Below are positions 8,901 to 17,646 of a stretch of DNA of 64,000 bases, piece by piece. The notes under the pieces were generated by a model, which made no database searches, was not told where the DNA came from, and was given only the letters and a program-made list of their open reading frames with translations. The translations under genes were made by a program, and so were the position numbers. Source of the DNA: CBDCWQ01 sp965223435 (lineage in GTDB: Bacteria; Myxococcota; Kuafuiibacteriia; Kuafuiibacteriales; Kuafuiibacteriaceae); NCBI GenBank assembly GCA_965223435.1, contig CBDCWQ010000017.1:248001-312000 (forward strand), read 5' to 3'. Numbering within the stretch: the first letter of the stretch is position 1; each line of letters opens with the position of its first letter.

Positions 8901-11828
8901 ATCACCCAGGGGCTGCCCGATGCCCTTCGCCCCGGCTGGGTTCAGCTTTTGGAGCTCAGCATCCGGTCAACGTTTGATGCCCGAGCGGCGGAGGCCGTCG
9001 CTCGGGCGGGCGTTCAGTCTGAGGGTGTGCTCGGCCTGGAGGATGACGGTCTTTCGCGGGGCACGCGTGGCGAGGTGGTCCTCGGAGCCAACCTGTCGGT
9101 ATCCCCCATCATCCAAGATGAGCTCGGCATGTACCGAACGGAGCTCTTTTTGGACCATGACGAGTACCCCCAAGGTGCCCTGCGAGATTTGCAGGGTACC
9201 TTGGTGTGTTGCGAAGAATCGGATGAAGCGTGTTTCGAACTTCTCAAACAAACGTTTGATCCCGCGGTGGTCCAACGCGAGGCTATCGAAAAACACACTG
9301 CGCGTTTTGCCCAACTCGAAGAACAGGCGATGATCCTGCCCTTTGTGTTTTCGGCCCAGGACCCGACGAACCCCCTCGTGCTTCGTTTTCGGGCTGCTGA
9401 CTTTCAAGGCTGGCCCGACGATCCGGACATGATTCGTCGTGATCCGCCGTCGATGCGTTTTCGCTGCACCCTCGCCGGCACGCTTGGCATTGAGGTGCCG
9501 CCGGGCATGATCGAGGTTCACACCGAAACCGATAAAGCGCTCGACGAATCGGGTTATACGTTTCTTCGATGGTTTTCGGTGGCTCAGGACAAACTTCCGG
9601 TTCGTTTGACACTCCACTGGCCGCTTTCGCCCTTCACCCTCGAAGAGGACTCCGCCGAAACGCAAAGGGTCGTGATTCACACCGAACGTTTGGCTTCTTT
9701 TTATGGTCGTTCGGTGAATGCGATTCAGCACTACCATTACCGAATCTATCCCTGCGAGAGTACAAAGGATCGTCCGCCTTTTTTTGCGCTGGGGCCCGAT
9801 CAGGCCTCTGGTACCGTGACCTCGAATGGGCGCCCCCACCGCCAGACGGTGCCTTTTCGCCCCAAGAAGGCAAAGCGGTACTGCCTCGAGTTGAAACTCG
9901 ACGATCCCTCTCCTGCCGGAATCCTTGGTCTTGACGAACGGGAGATGTTTTATGAAACCAAGACCCGCTGGCAAATCCTAAGCGGTGCCCAAGACGACGA
10001 TACAACTGCCGCTTTTTCGGTGGATGCCCAGGCTGTTTCTTGGTCGCTTGATGCCTTTTTCGCCCAACACGTTCGGGATGCAGGGCACACCGGCGCCGAA
10101 GTGGACTTGCCCGTGGGGCACGCGGGCGGAAGACTCGTTTTCGTGAAAGGAAAGTCGGTGAGTCGAACGGCGCAGGCTGCCGTGCAATTGATCGACGACT
10201 TGCTTCGTCTCCCTAAAGAGCTGGTGGCCACCGCGTTTGCCGGAAGCAGCGCCTTGGGTTATCTCAGCAGCCTCGGGACGGAGGCCGATGTCGGTCTTGA
10301 GACCATCTTCATCGGCGCCGACGTGCCCTCAGAACCATTGTGGCGGTTCGAAGGGCGGGTGGAAGCGAGCGCCACGTTGGCGCAGCCGCTTGGGACGTAT
10401 CTCCTCGACGAAGAAAGCTTGAGAAGCACGGTTTCCATCTACGCCGACGCCATCGCCGACGACCCGACTTTGGCCCCGAACCATGCGTTCGACGATGACC
10501 GCATTTACTACATTCGTACCGAGTGGATTGGCCTGGACTCGCCCGTGACCGGCCGGGTGGGCGTGCTCGCCCCCAGCGACCGCCTCTTTTGGGACGTCTA
10601 CGCGCTCGACACCGCCAATTCCCGATCGGCCGTTCTCGATGCATTCTTCCAAAACCACCCCCTCTGGAAAAAGGTGGCGTCCTTGACCGAATCCCTCCCC
10701 GAGTCGTTTCGCGAACCCTGGCTTTTCCTGGTCGAGCTCGGGATTCGCGGTGATTTCGATCGCCCGGCCGCCGAACGGTATGCGGCTACGCTCGATGCGA
10801 AGGGGCCCCCGGGGCTGGGACCCACCGGCCCAGCAAAAGACCCCAACACGCCGCCGCCAGACGATGGCACGACGGTCGAAAAGACGCCCCGCCAAGCGGG
10901 TGAGGCGGGGGCCAGCGGTGAAGGCAACACGCCGTGGCTATCCGACGCCCGGACCCAGTGGCTGGCCGTCGAACTATCCAAACGAGACCGACTGCGGTGG
11001 AACCTCGTGGCCGTGGCGCAGGGGCTTGCCGGCTTTCACCCCAAGCTCGTGACCGAATCTCCGACGGGATCACAGCGCAATATTTTCGACGACATCGCTG
11101 TACATAAAACGGTGTTGTGGGAGCTTGGGCGCGCTGATGCTCGACTCGAGGACCTTATCGAGACCGAGGACTTGGAGCCGCAAAAAGTCTCGCCTCCGAA
11201 CCGTACTTTGCCGCCCGAGGAGGTGATCCGCAACCTCAGGACCAGAATCAATTTTTTTGTGGCTCGGATAGACGCCTACGTGAAGGCGGGCGGAGCGGAT
11301 AACTCGGCCGTCGAATCTGTTCCTGAACCGTTCCAAGAAAAGGCCGCATTGCTCCTCAAGAGCTTGGACGCCCTGGACCGCGCGTTGGAGAAGCTTCCGG
11401 CCGGGTATCGATCCCTGTCGCCCGTGCAGTTTCTCGAGGTCCGTGAGTCCGGGGGGGACCGCGCTCACGAGGAGGCGCACCGTCTCTACAAGGAGGATCC
11501 ATCTCGCGGGATTTCTTGGATTGTTGACGTTGGGTTGTCCGAAGTTTATCGGGACCTGACTCACTCAGATGAAATGCGGGAGTGGTTCCCGGAATGGCTC
11601 GTTGTGCACCCTCACACGACGCCGACCGACGAGGAGCTTCAGGGCATTGATTACGTCTTTTTCATCGAGGATGAAGTCCCAATGAGCGAGATTGTCGGCA
11701 CGGTTCGGTCCGGTCCAGAACTGTGGGGGAAGGCGCTGGCCGGTGGGAAAATCGAGCGGGCTCGATGGGTGTTGACGCCCGGAACGAGGATAGGAAGCAC
11801 GAGTATAACCTACGCTAAGTTGGAATGA
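5913..11828 (+). CDS. Giant secreted protein, GWNL/helical-core family, paralogue of 57344-64000
   Basis: About 1971 aa. The chosen ATG (5913) directly follows a G-run (5904-5910) and gives a signal peptide (GWALTGMMAMAGLCW core). An upstream in-frame ATG at 5847 would add 22 unlikely residues. Regions in order: a GWNL-type beta domain (about 45-186, ending GYWGHLPEP); an alpha-helical core (about 280-780) with motifs YYSVLDAIGYG, VVTEHNLDVLAVLNHA, NCSWLSLSVD and YHLEATMGLILGL, suggesting an alpha/alpha toroid; module A (about 814-1033); a beta-rich stretch with several Cys; module B (about 1406-1630), a diverged copy of A; a Pro/Gly-rich linker (about 1631-1672); and a C-terminal domain of about 300 aa with no recognised family. 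The helical core is clearly shared with the giant protein at the right edge. No enzyme motif was identified. Function unknown; extracellular or envelope location inferred from the signal peptide. Confidence 0.85.
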   Translation: MVRNTYGMGAPKGWALTGMMAMAGLCWVSKVGFCELATSHLSRVALSSGWNLRVFPSTRMDFDRETHSAEALQIWGGSMFHSGSPEHGQAKTTRVDADGALERGQVYWVWSKTDTELVFLPDGQSDPLPRAASPGWHAMWGADLAARENVKALRVLWWNPRSQSYESVVAPQSIASNQGYWGHLPEPDHAENAFASEGGTPGFDGVFTELGAEAVALQTATENYGAALIARDRLFRMQESQDGSKPWGYQVEYAPDPTFEALTEALEKGARPPLASPAHSDSWYLAGFERVWAYTQGVALAQLSRGTGAVRVASARALARFLCAHAQKGEARDQIAGWPFSWNTRGDVWRDARLVTGANAWVVHGLGSFITSDAYATLRSDTEKKQIQDCYRRALHGLRAHARTLTLKGGQKVVLMTAGTTAAGLKYAATPHRIKTASGAPVSSDSHERLSYYSVLDAIGYGTFSTPPKIKTCLETPKTDCYTQPSSSPVWQEREIAEPVWAALRQPQKADNVVTEHNLDVLAVLNHAIEHQHDLGLEDGAALRAWRDALRDGIFYALWDEQGYKDEFRAELRSMATTPVAQTDAQRAWQSQRRQWMEEALLRDDLGRIVTGGEIRQHENGEYHLEPSVHSAIDNCSWLSLSVDHRDLKKGGRQEQEASIYVRRLRQCLQYTVIRYVRDLGFDEGGKTYRGAHYFQNTFTDPYIVPSALQERSYHLEATMGLILGLRAFAKAHPEDGASAGFQKEAQGLWWASQDFVRDHGFVYSSQRIQDLSTRLSSSTAILWFIDVYNDFKSGERLLDQALLASLVDETRGPFLVVKGKTVSQAAKWATKYIDQALHLPAGLAASVVGASNAVGYLAGFGLEADVGLETILIGDGPPSDQNWSYQGTVAAEDVVAQPLGQYLRDESELRQDLRIQPPGEADGRSGPGISLDESTIYYIQAEWIGGGDTPFGPQGFLAPAPGAEWPVFALESTKTRSQILHAFVQRHPLWEQTASITQGLPDALRPGWVQLLELSIRSTFDARAAEAVARAGVQSEGVLGLEDDGLSRGTRGEVVLGANLSVSPIIQDELGMYRTELFLDHDEYPQGALRDLQGTLVCCEESDEACFELLKQTFDPAVVQREAIEKHTARFAQLEEQAMILPFVFSAQDPTNPLVLRFRAADFQGWPDDPDMIRRDPPSMRFRCTLAGTLGIEVPPGMIEVHTETDKALDESGYTFLRWFSVAQDKLPVRLTLHWPLSPFTLEEDSAETQRVVIHTERLASFYGRSVNAIQHYHYRIYPCESTKDRPPFFALGPDQASGTVTSNGRPHRQTVPFRPKKAKRYCLELKLDDPSPAGILGLDEREMFYETKTRWQILSGAQDDDTTAAFSVDAQAVSWSLDAFFAQHVRDAGHTGAEVDLPVGHAGGRLVFVKGKSVSRTAQAAVQLIDDLLRLPKELVATAFAGSSALGYLSSLGTEADVGLETIFIGADVPSEPLWRFEGRVEASATLAQPLGTYLLDEESLRSTVSIYADAIADDPTLAPNHAFDDDRIYYIRTEWIGLDSPVTGRVGVLAPSDRLFWDVYALDTANSRSAVLDAFFQNHPLWKKVASLTESLPESFREPWLFLVELGIRGDFDRPAAERYAATLDAKGPPGLGPTGPAKDPNTPPPDDGTTVEKTPRQAGEAGASGEGNTPWLSDARTQWLAVELSKRDRLRWNLVAVAQGLAGFHPKLVTESPTGSQRNIFDDIAVHKTVLWELGRADARLEDLIETEDLEPQKVSPPNRTLPPEEVIRNLRTRINFFVARIDAYVKAGGADNSAVESVPEPFQEKAALLLKSLDALDRALEKLPAGYRSLSPVQFLEVRESGGDRAHEEAHRLYKEDPSRGISWIVDVGLSEVYRDLTHSDEMREWFPEWLVVHPHTTPTDEELQGIDYVFFIEDEVPMSEIVGTVRSGPELWGKALAGGKIERARWVLTPGTRIGSTSITYAKLE
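8353..9010 (+). repeat. Module A of an internal duplication in the giant protein
   Basis: About 220 codons beginning FLVVKGKTVSQAAKW and ending RAAEAVARAG. They align end to end with module B (10129-10803): VVKGKTVS/VFVKGKSVS, EADVGLETILIG/EADVGLETIFIG, IYYIQAEWIG/IYYIRTEWIG, QRHPLWEQTAS/QNHPLWKKVAS. The similarity is visible at protein level; the DNA has drifted, so the duplication is old. Confidence 0.85.
10129..10803 (+). repeat. Module B of an internal duplication in the giant protein
   Basis: Second copy of the module at 8353-9010, starting RLVFVKGKSVSRTAQA, about 1776 nt downstream of the first. It is followed by a Pro-rich linker and the unique C-terminal domain. Several aromatic, Gly and acidic positions are kept in both copies, consistent with a folded domain under selection. 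Confidence 0.85.
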
Positions 11829-11910
11829 TCGCAAGGGTTGTCTCGAGTTCACTTCGGTTGACCGCCATCGATGCCGCACAGGTATTCCAAAGAGATACTG
11901 CCGAGGGTGT

Positions 11911-14274
11911 TTACAGTTCGGTGAATGAACCGCCGGCCTGAACAAAGAGGCGAAAACCAGAAAAACGTGGGAGGTATTGCCGGGCGGGTGCGGTTTTGCG
12001 CTGTCCTTTGATCTGGTGAAGCACGGCGCATCGCTCTTCGAGTTGGTACTCGACACGATAGGTGGCGTCCCCCACATGAACATGTCGAGGATAGTTGCGG
12101 TTCAACGCGTCTTCGAGGTGAAACGGGATTGCGGGGGGCAAGAGATCCTTTGGGGCGAGCAGGGCCACGTCCGAGGCTTCTTCGAGGCCGAGGGCTTGGA
12201 GGCGTTTGACAAACCAGGTGGGGAGGTCCTTGGGAAGGGCTCGGCTTGCCACAAGCGTGTCTTCGTCGATGTTGAATCGACCGAGCCCGGCCATCGACAA
12301 CAGAAGCCCGTGCGCTTCTAGGCGCGCTTGGGCCTCGGCCCACACCTTCGGGAACAGGCGATTCTCTCGAAGCAGGAGAAGGCAGGCGTCGAGGAGGGCC
12401 TGCCCTTCGGGCTCGGTTTCGTAGACCCTTAATGTTTTCCCCGCATAAACTTGACCTGCCTCGGCGCGGATGCGCCCGTCGACCACGGAAGCGCCTTGCA
12501 CCGTTTCCTTGCCCATTCCGAGGTTGGCAAGGAGCGACAACGAGATGGGGATGGCACCGGTCGCTTGGATGTGGGTTCTGGTTCCAGAGCTGGTAATGTG
12601 AAGCGACAAGACGGCGAGGGCGGTGGGGAGTCGGGTGATGCCATCTTGGGTTACGGCGATCACCGCGGAGCGCTTATCCAGTTCGACCTCGGAACCGCCA
12701 TTGGCCCAAAAGGCCCGGCCGCGGCGGGTCCGAAGCACGTAAGCAAAACGAGGATCTGCTCGGAGCACGACCCGCGCCAGTCTTTCCCGATCGATGGTGC
12801 CAGGTTTTGTTGCCTCGTCGAGGGCAAAGGCCTGACGCAAACGTTTTTGGTGGGCTCGAGCCTCGCGGAGCACACCCGCATGGGCGTTTTGGGGAACTTC
12901 TTGAGGGGCCCGCAGGACTTGAATATAGGCCGTCGCGTCGCATCCGGCCGCCTGCGGGTGGTCGGGTTCGGGGGCGTCGCGCCCCTCGGCGAACAGGGGG
13001 CGCCCGGTGGCCAGGACCGCCACCAGATCGACCGCGTCCTCGAGCGCCCCTTGTTCTTGGGCCTCGACGAGAATGCGTCCGAGCCAGGGGTCGAGGGGAA
13101 GTCGAAACAAGGTGCGCCCCCGAAGGGTGATACGCCCTTCGGCGTCAAGGGCGCCAAGCGCGTGGAGTTCTTCTTGGGCTGTTTCAAGAGCATGGCCTTT
13201 CGGCGGGTCCACAAAGGCGAGCTCGTCACAGCGTTTGTTCCAGGCGGCTGCGCCCAGCACCAGCGGAATCAAGGACTCGCGGTAAATCTCGGGCTCAGTG
13301 CGGGCCTTCAGTCGAGCCCCTTGACGCCACAGGCGATGGCATTCACCCGGGGCGACGCGCCCGGCGCGCCCTTGCCGTTGGTCGGCGCTGGCCTGAGAAA
13401 TGGCACCGAGGGTGAGTGAACCCCGTCCTTGGTGGTATCGGGTTTGGCGAACAAGCCCCGAATCAATGACGATGCGGATGCCGGGCACGGTGACCGAGGT
13501 TTCCGCGACATTGGTTGACAAGATGATCTTGCGGTCTCGGTGCGACGAGAAAACCCGGGTCTGGTCGCGCAAACTTAGCCCCCCATGAAGGGGGAGCAAG
13601 ATGCAACCCGAAGGACACGGCCAGGCCCGCATGAGCTCCATGATTTCGCCCTTGCCCGGTAAAAAGACCAAGATGTCGCCTTCTTTTTGTAGGGCCCGGT
13701 CGAGGGCGTCTTGGACCCGCTTGGACAAGTCTTGGGCGGTCGGGAAAGTCGGTCCGTCGAGTGCGTAGTGGCAAGCCACGGGGTAGGCGCGGCCCTCAGA
13801 CACCAGGTGTGCCGCCGACAGCGAGGAAGCCAACCGCTCCGCTTCAATGGTCGCCGACATGATCACCAAGCGGTGCCCGCGGTCTTGGCAAAGCGCCAGC
13901 AACAGATCCGACTCCAGGCTTCGCTCGTGAAACTCATCGAGAATGATGGTGGTTTGGTCGTCGATTTGGTCGAGTTCCCTCAGAAGAATCCCCGGGGTGA
14001 CAAAGCCGATTCGGGTCTTCTTCGAGAGCACCCGATCGTCGCGAACGTGGTACCCCACGTCTTGTCCGAGCGGTGTCCCTTCGAGCTTGGCGACCCAGCT
14101 GGCCAAGGAGCGGCACGCCACGCGTCGGGGTTCGACCACCCGGACCCGGCCGGGAAGCCAACGCGGAACCGCAGTCGATTTGCCCGAACCCGTCGGGGCC
14201 ACCAAAACCACATGCCCCTGACCGATGCACTCAAGAAAGCGGGCTTTAAGTTTTTCGACCGGAAGCGGCTTCAT
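11911..14274 (-). CDS. hrpB: ATP-dependent DEAH-box helicase HrpB
   Basis: 787 aa from ATG at 14274; the open frame extends further, but this ATG overlaps the stop of the MAPEG gene as ATGA, which fixes the start. Helicase motifs run in order: APTGSGKST (Walker A, residues 26-34), DEFHERSL (113-120, DExH), SAT (140-142), STNVAETSVTVPG, and QRQGRAGR. The C-terminal half, with the HrpB-specific region and the final ALNRNYPRHVHV and YEL-type segments, fits the HrpB family in both length and order. HrpB is a predicted cytoplasmic RNA helicase of DEAH type; its substrate is not well known. It is translated with the upstream MAPEG gene, and its 3' end faces the giant gene, with only 82 bp between the two stops. 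Confidence 0.93.
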   Translation of the reverse strand: MKPLPVEKLKARFLECIGQGHVVLVAPTGSGKSTAVPRWLPGRVRVVEPRRVACRSLASWVAKLEGTPLGQDVGYHVRDDRVLSKKTRIGFVTPGILLRELDQIDDQTTIILDEFHERSLESDLLLALCQDRGHRLVIMSATIEAERLASSLSAAHLVSEGRAYPVACHYALDGPTFPTAQDLSKRVQDALDRALQKEGDILVFLPGKGEIMELMRAWPCPSGCILLPLHGGLSLRDQTRVFSSHRDRKIILSTNVAETSVTVPGIRIVIDSGLVRQTRYHQGRGSLTLGAISQASADQRQGRAGRVAPGECHRLWRQGARLKARTEPEIYRESLIPLVLGAAAWNKRCDELAFVDPPKGHALETAQEELHALGALDAEGRITLRGRTLFRLPLDPWLGRILVEAQEQGALEDAVDLVAVLATGRPLFAEGRDAPEPDHPQAAGCDATAYIQVLRAPQEVPQNAHAGVLREARAHQKRLRQAFALDEATKPGTIDRERLARVVLRADPRFAYVLRTRRGRAFWANGGSEVELDKRSAVIAVTQDGITRLPTALAVLSLHITSSGTRTHIQATGAIPISLSLLANLGMGKETVQGASVVDGRIRAEAGQVYAGKTLRVYETEPEGQALLDACLLLLRENRLFPKVWAEAQARLEAHGLLLSMAGLGRFNIDEDTLVASRALPKDLPTWFVKRLQALGLEEASDVALLAPKDLLPPAIPFHLEDALNRNYPRHVHVGDATYRVEYQLEERCAVLHQIKGQRKTAPARQYLPRFSGFRLFVQAGGSFTEL

Positions 14275-14681
14275 ACCCGTTGGACAAAACAGACGAGCCA
14301 AAGGCCCTGGATAGCGAGCTGAACCGCAAAAAACCCAAAACGCAGCGTCACCGCAAGATTGTGAGTCGACGCCAGGTGGACCACAGACTGGCCCACTCTC
14401 GCTGTGACCACCCACGGTGCGAGTCCGTCGGTGACCTCAAAGTGGCCCGAGGCGAAGGCTACCAAGATCAAGGCACCAAACGCGGGCAGGTTCTCACAGC
14501 TGTTGATGTGGGCCCGGCTCAAACGCTTCGAAAACGGGGAGTCCGCATCGCCTTCGGGCTTGAAACTGTTGGCCCTGCGTTTGCCCGCCAACGTAAGAAC
14601 GCTTCGCCGAGCCGCAATGAGCCCCGCCAAAAACAACACCCAACCCGCATAGCCCATGAGAGCGAGAACACTTGGATTCAC
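14271..14681 (-). CDS. MAPEG family membrane protein
   Basis: 136 aa with four hydrophobic segments and the signature RAHINSCENLPAF, which matches the MAPEG motif (R-A-x-x-N-x-x-E-N-x-P). The family includes microsomal glutathione S-transferase and leukotriene C4 synthase-type integral membrane enzymes; most bacterial members are uncharacterised. Its stop overlaps the hrpB start by 4 nt (ATGA), so the two are translationally coupled, although no functional link is known. Confidence 0.88.
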   Translation of the reverse strand: MNPSVLALMGYAGWVLFLAGLIAARRSVLTLAGKRRANSFKPEGDADSPFSKRLSRAHINSCENLPAFGALILVAFASGHFEVTDGLAPWVVTARVGQSVVHLASTHNLAVTLRFGFFAVQLAIQGLWLVCFVQRV

Positions 14682-14752
14682 CCGTGAAACGGTACCTTCT
14701 TCTCGGTTTTCACAACATCTCCATCCCCGAGGCGTTCGCTAGGGGCAAATCC

Positions 14753-15982
14753 TCACTCGGGTGCAGACGTTTTCAGGGCCTTGGTGGTGGCTTGGACCAC
14801 AAAATTCATGCGCCGCGCGTGGGCTTCGACCTCGGCGCGGGAGCCCTGCTTTTTTCCTCGAGCCGCCGATTGGCCACTATACCGCATGAGTCGCTGAACG
14901 GTCTTGTGCGCCCGCCCGTCGCCCGAGCGGACCAGGGTGCGCATCATGTCTTGTAGTCGCCTTCGCCCGGACCGCGTTGCCATCAGAAAATCGATGAGCC
15001 TGGGGTCACCCAGAAGATGGGCCATCGCCTGGGCGTGCTCGTTTTGGGCTTCGTGCCGGGCGACGGTGGCGCGCTTGCTGAGTGATTTGTATCGAGCGTT
15101 CATGGCCCGAAGGAGATCTGCTTTGACCCGTTGGGCGCCGGGCATCTGGATGGTCCTCAGATTATCGAATACGGTCCACGCGCCGGTGCTGAGATTGGTT
15201 CGCATTCCGAACTTGGTGAACCGTTTCAGTTCTTTGGTGTACGCGCGACGGTTGTGGGTCGCGGAGGCCACAAGCTCTTCGACGTAGGCGCTGGCGTCCG
15301 CTTCGAGCCGCACCATCCACAGGGCGCCGTCGATGCTCAGATTGGTGACACCCTCTCGTTGGGCGATGTGGGTGGCGATCCCCGCTTGCACAAATGCGCT
15401 GCCTGGCCCTGTCAAGTTGCTGGCGATCCAGGCGAGTTTCAGGTCGCGGCTGCTCCACAGGTGGCCCAACATCAGCCCACCCAGGGCCGCAATGAGTTTG
15501 GTGCCAGCCAAGGGGGAGATCTTGACCACGTCTTGGATGACGCCCGGCACCAGGTGCGGCCCCATTTGGTACATGTCGGCGAGCGCTCGGTGGGCGTAGC
15601 TGAGGTCTCGGCTTCCTCCCTCGCGAATGACGTCGCCCAGGGCTTTGGCCGCTTGAAGGTACGCCTCTGGGTGTTTTTCGCGCAGCGCCATCATCATGTT
15701 CCAGTACTCCACGGGGCTGCGCTCGAGGGAGGCCTGCGTCTCCTTGAACAGGGCGTCGGATGGGGCATTCGGGATCCAGGTCGCGATTTGGTCGACTTTG
15801 GATAGGCTGTCGGTTTGGGTCCCAAACCGGCGCTTTGGCTCGGGCCGCTTGGGGATGGCCGACGTCGACGTCGCTGGCTTGGGGACCGGACCCGCTCGGG
15901 TTGGCTTCTGGGTACGGTTTCGGGTCTGGCCACTCGGGATTCGAATGGAGCGGGTTCTGGCGATGGCAACGGCAGCGGTCAT
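14753..15982 (-). CDS. Hypothetical protein with basic, proline-rich N-terminus
   Basis: About 409 aa from ATG at 15982, which has an AAGGGGA-type Shine-Dalgarno 10 nt upstream; an in-frame ATG at 16033 has none. Residues 1-60 are rich in Pro, Arg, Lys and Thr and probably disordered. The rest is predicted mostly helical, with one weakly hydrophobic Gly-rich stretch (LAGTKLIAALGGLMLGHLW) and a basic C-terminal third. No signal peptide or catalytic motif is seen and no family is recognised. It is transcribed alone between the metzincin gene and the MAPEG-hrpB pair. Confidence 0.65.
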   Translation of the reverse strand: MTAAVAIARTRSIRIPSGQTRNRTQKPTRAGPVPKPATSTSAIPKRPEPKRRFGTQTDSLSKVDQIATWIPNAPSDALFKETQASLERSPVEYWNMMMALREKHPEAYLQAAKALGDVIREGGSRDLSYAHRALADMYQMGPHLVPGVIQDVVKISPLAGTKLIAALGGLMLGHLWSSRDLKLAWIASNLTGPGSAFVQAGIATHIAQREGVTNLSIDGALWMVRLEADASAYVEELVASATHNRRAYTKELKRFTKFGMRTNLSTGAWTVFDNLRTIQMPGAQRVKADLLRAMNARYKSLSKRATVARHEAQNEHAQAMAHLLGDPRLIDFLMATRSGRRRLQDMMRTLVRSGDGRAHKTVQRLMRYSGQSAARGKKQGSRAEVEAHARRMNFVVQATTKALKTSAPE

Positions 15983-16035
15983 TGGCGATTTCCCCTTGAA
16001 GGTTGGCTCAGGGATAAGCAATCGGAGTGCCATCC

Positions 16036-16099
16036 AGGTGTAACGCTTATTTATACCCTGCCTTCAGTAGGTTACGCGTCGAGCGGTTCAAGGTGTAAC
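16036..16099. promoter_or_regulatory. Candidate promoter region with repeated AGGTGTAAC boxes
   Basis: Upstream of the minus-strand gene starting at 15982, the 9-mer AGGTGTAAC occurs at 16036-16044 and again at 16091-16099. An inverted GTTAC lies at 16071-16075 between them. TATAAA (minus strand, 16050-16055) could be a -10 box, but no convincing -35 box is at the right distance. The repeated boxes could be operator half-sites; this is inference only. Confidence 0.25.
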
Positions 16100-16201
16100 C
16101 TCTGTCAAAAGGTTGCGATCGCGCTGCCGAATGTTGCGGTCGGTTACGGTCTTGAGGCTCAGGGTTTCACGCTGGGAAGCTGGTCAGGGGGGCCTCTCCC
16201 G

Positions 16202-16900
16202 CTAGAGGGCCAGGGTGCTGGCGAGCGACAGCGCGGCGTCGAGGCCGTACATTTGGATCACCCCTCGGATGTCGCCTTCGCTGGGGAAGGTGCTGGAGGA
16301 GCAGTAGTTCATGATGGAGTTCTCGTCCCACGGACCCACGTAGGTGTCTCCGTCATCCCCTTGGGGTTCTTCGGTGCACTCGTGTGGGGTGTCGGCGCGG
16401 TTTTGCTCGTGGGCGAAACCGAGGGCGTGGCCGAACTCATGAATGGCCATGGCCCGAATGCACCCCTCTCGGTCCAGTTGGTTCGACAGGCATCGGGTCC
16501 AGCGCCCCTGGGGTGCAAAACTCAGATCCAATTCCATGCGGCTCAGACCGTTGTGGTCTCCAAGCGCATCGTATACGGCCATTTCGGTTCCCGGTTGGAT
16601 ACGAACGCCGTAGGCGTAGCTTGGGTCGCAAAGGTCCCACCCTGTGAACGCGACGTTGGCATAAAATGCCCACGACCGTTCAATTTCTTCGCGCACCCAC
16701 TCGGTTTCTTTTTGGTATAGGCCAATGGCCTCCCAGCAGACCGGAATCTCTCGCGTTTGCCATAGGTTTTGGGTGGCTACGAACAGGGGATCGAGGTTGC
16801 TCGCCTTTGGGGCTTCGGCGCCCCCACAGCCGACTGCGACCACCAGCATGCCGAAGATCTTCGCGCTGAGGCTGCTCTTGACCGCGTTAGAGAAGCTCAT
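16202..16900 (-). CDS. Metzincin-type zinc metallopeptidase, lipoprotein
   Basis: 232 aa. The signal ends in a lipobox-like AVGC (FGMLVVAVGCGG), so the enzyme is probably lipid-anchored outside the cytoplasm. The long zinc motif HEFGHALGFAHEQNRAD (HExxHxxGxxH plus D) lies at about residue 153 and a Met-turn (NSIMNYCSS) follows some 40 residues later. This arrangement is typical of astacin/matrixin-like metzincins. The ending GVIQMYG is the usual close of the catalytic domain. Several Cys pairs fit an exported enzyme. Substrate unknown. It is followed upstream, after 75 bp and on the same strand, by a small secreted protein gene with which it may share a transcript. Confidence 0.88.
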   Translation of the reverse strand: MSFSNAVKSSLSAKIFGMLVVAVGCGGAEAPKASNLDPLFVATQNLWQTREIPVCWEAIGLYQKETEWVREEIERSWAFYANVAFTGWDLCDPSYAYGVRIQPGTEMAVYDALGDHNGLSRMELDLSFAPQGRWTRCLSNQLDREGCIRAMAIHEFGHALGFAHEQNRADTPHECTEEPQGDDGDTYVGPWDENSIMNYCSSSTFPSEGDIRGVIQMYGLDAALSLASTLAL

Positions 16901-16975
16901 CGCCTCATGTTCCTTTGCCGAAACATCACCGCTTTTCGTGTTTTTGGCGTGTTCATACGATGGTTCGCTTCCGCG

Positions 16976-17374
16976 TCAGTTGTTGTCGGCCAGTCCAAAA
17001 GCGGTTGGCGTGCGGCAATTCGAAGCCGAACACCCGGAAACGTTGGTGGACCCATTGAAGGGCAGGATGAGAACGAGAACCTTCTTGGATAAAAGAGCGC
17101 CTTGGCTGAACGCGACAAAACGGCGGGCTGCTTCGGGATCGCTTTTATCGATCGCCGCGTAGCTGACTTCGAAGAGCCAGGGGTTTTTGCAACGTACTTG
17201 GATACGGTGACTGAGTTCCAAGATTTCGGTCGGTTCGCAATAGAATTTGCCGGTCGTGATTTCGGTGTGCTCGATGGTGTTCGGAGGGCTGGGACGGGCC
17301 TGAACGCCGCCGCCTTTTGATAAAACCCCGACAACGACAAGCAGGATGACCGACAACATTTTCGAAAAGCGCAT
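16976..17374 (-). CDS. Small secreted hypothetical protein
   Basis: About 132 aa from ATG at 17374; the open frame extends upstream, but MRFSKMLSVILLVVVGVLS is a clear signal peptide and marks the start. The mature part carries four Cys (GKFYCEP, VRCKNPW, SGCSASNC) that could form two disulfides and is predicted beta-rich. No family is recognised. It lies upstream of the metzincin gene on the same strand; an inhibitor or substrate role is conceivable but nothing in the sequence shows it. It diverges from the ECF sigma operon. Confidence 0.65.
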   Translation of the reverse strand: MRFSKMLSVILLVVVGVLSKGGGVQARPSPPNTIEHTEITTGKFYCEPTEILELSHRIQVRCKNPWLFEVSYAAIDKSDPEAARRFVAFSQGALLSKKVLVLILPFNGSTNVSGCSASNCRTPTAFGLADNN

Positions 17375-17543
17375 AGCCCTCTTTGCATACAAAGGTCGTG
17401 CCAACGCCCAGAGCAGGCTTGCAAAGCGTAAACCCGGCTTCCATTCCGAATCCTCCCGCCCCGTCAACTGTACGCACTGACCCGGCTTTTTTGCCGCCGC
17501 GGCTTTCCACCCTGGCTCACCGGGCGGTGGTGCTCGGGTTCTC

Positions 17544-17555
17544 GGTGACGTCACC
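17544..17555. promoter_or_regulatory. Perfect 12-bp palindrome, candidate operator
   Basis: GGTGACGTCACC is a perfect palindrome, immediately followed by another GGTGACG half-site. It lies in the divergent gap between the small secreted protein gene (start 17374) and the ECF sigma factor. It resembles a dimer-binding operator; no regulator can be named. Confidence 0.3.
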
Positions 17556-17646
17556 GGTGACGCTACGGCTCGCCGCTAACGCTACGTCGCCAGGGCCCTT
17601 TTGCGTTTCTACGGCCACCCCTTTGAGCTCGGCCCCAAGAGCCTTG

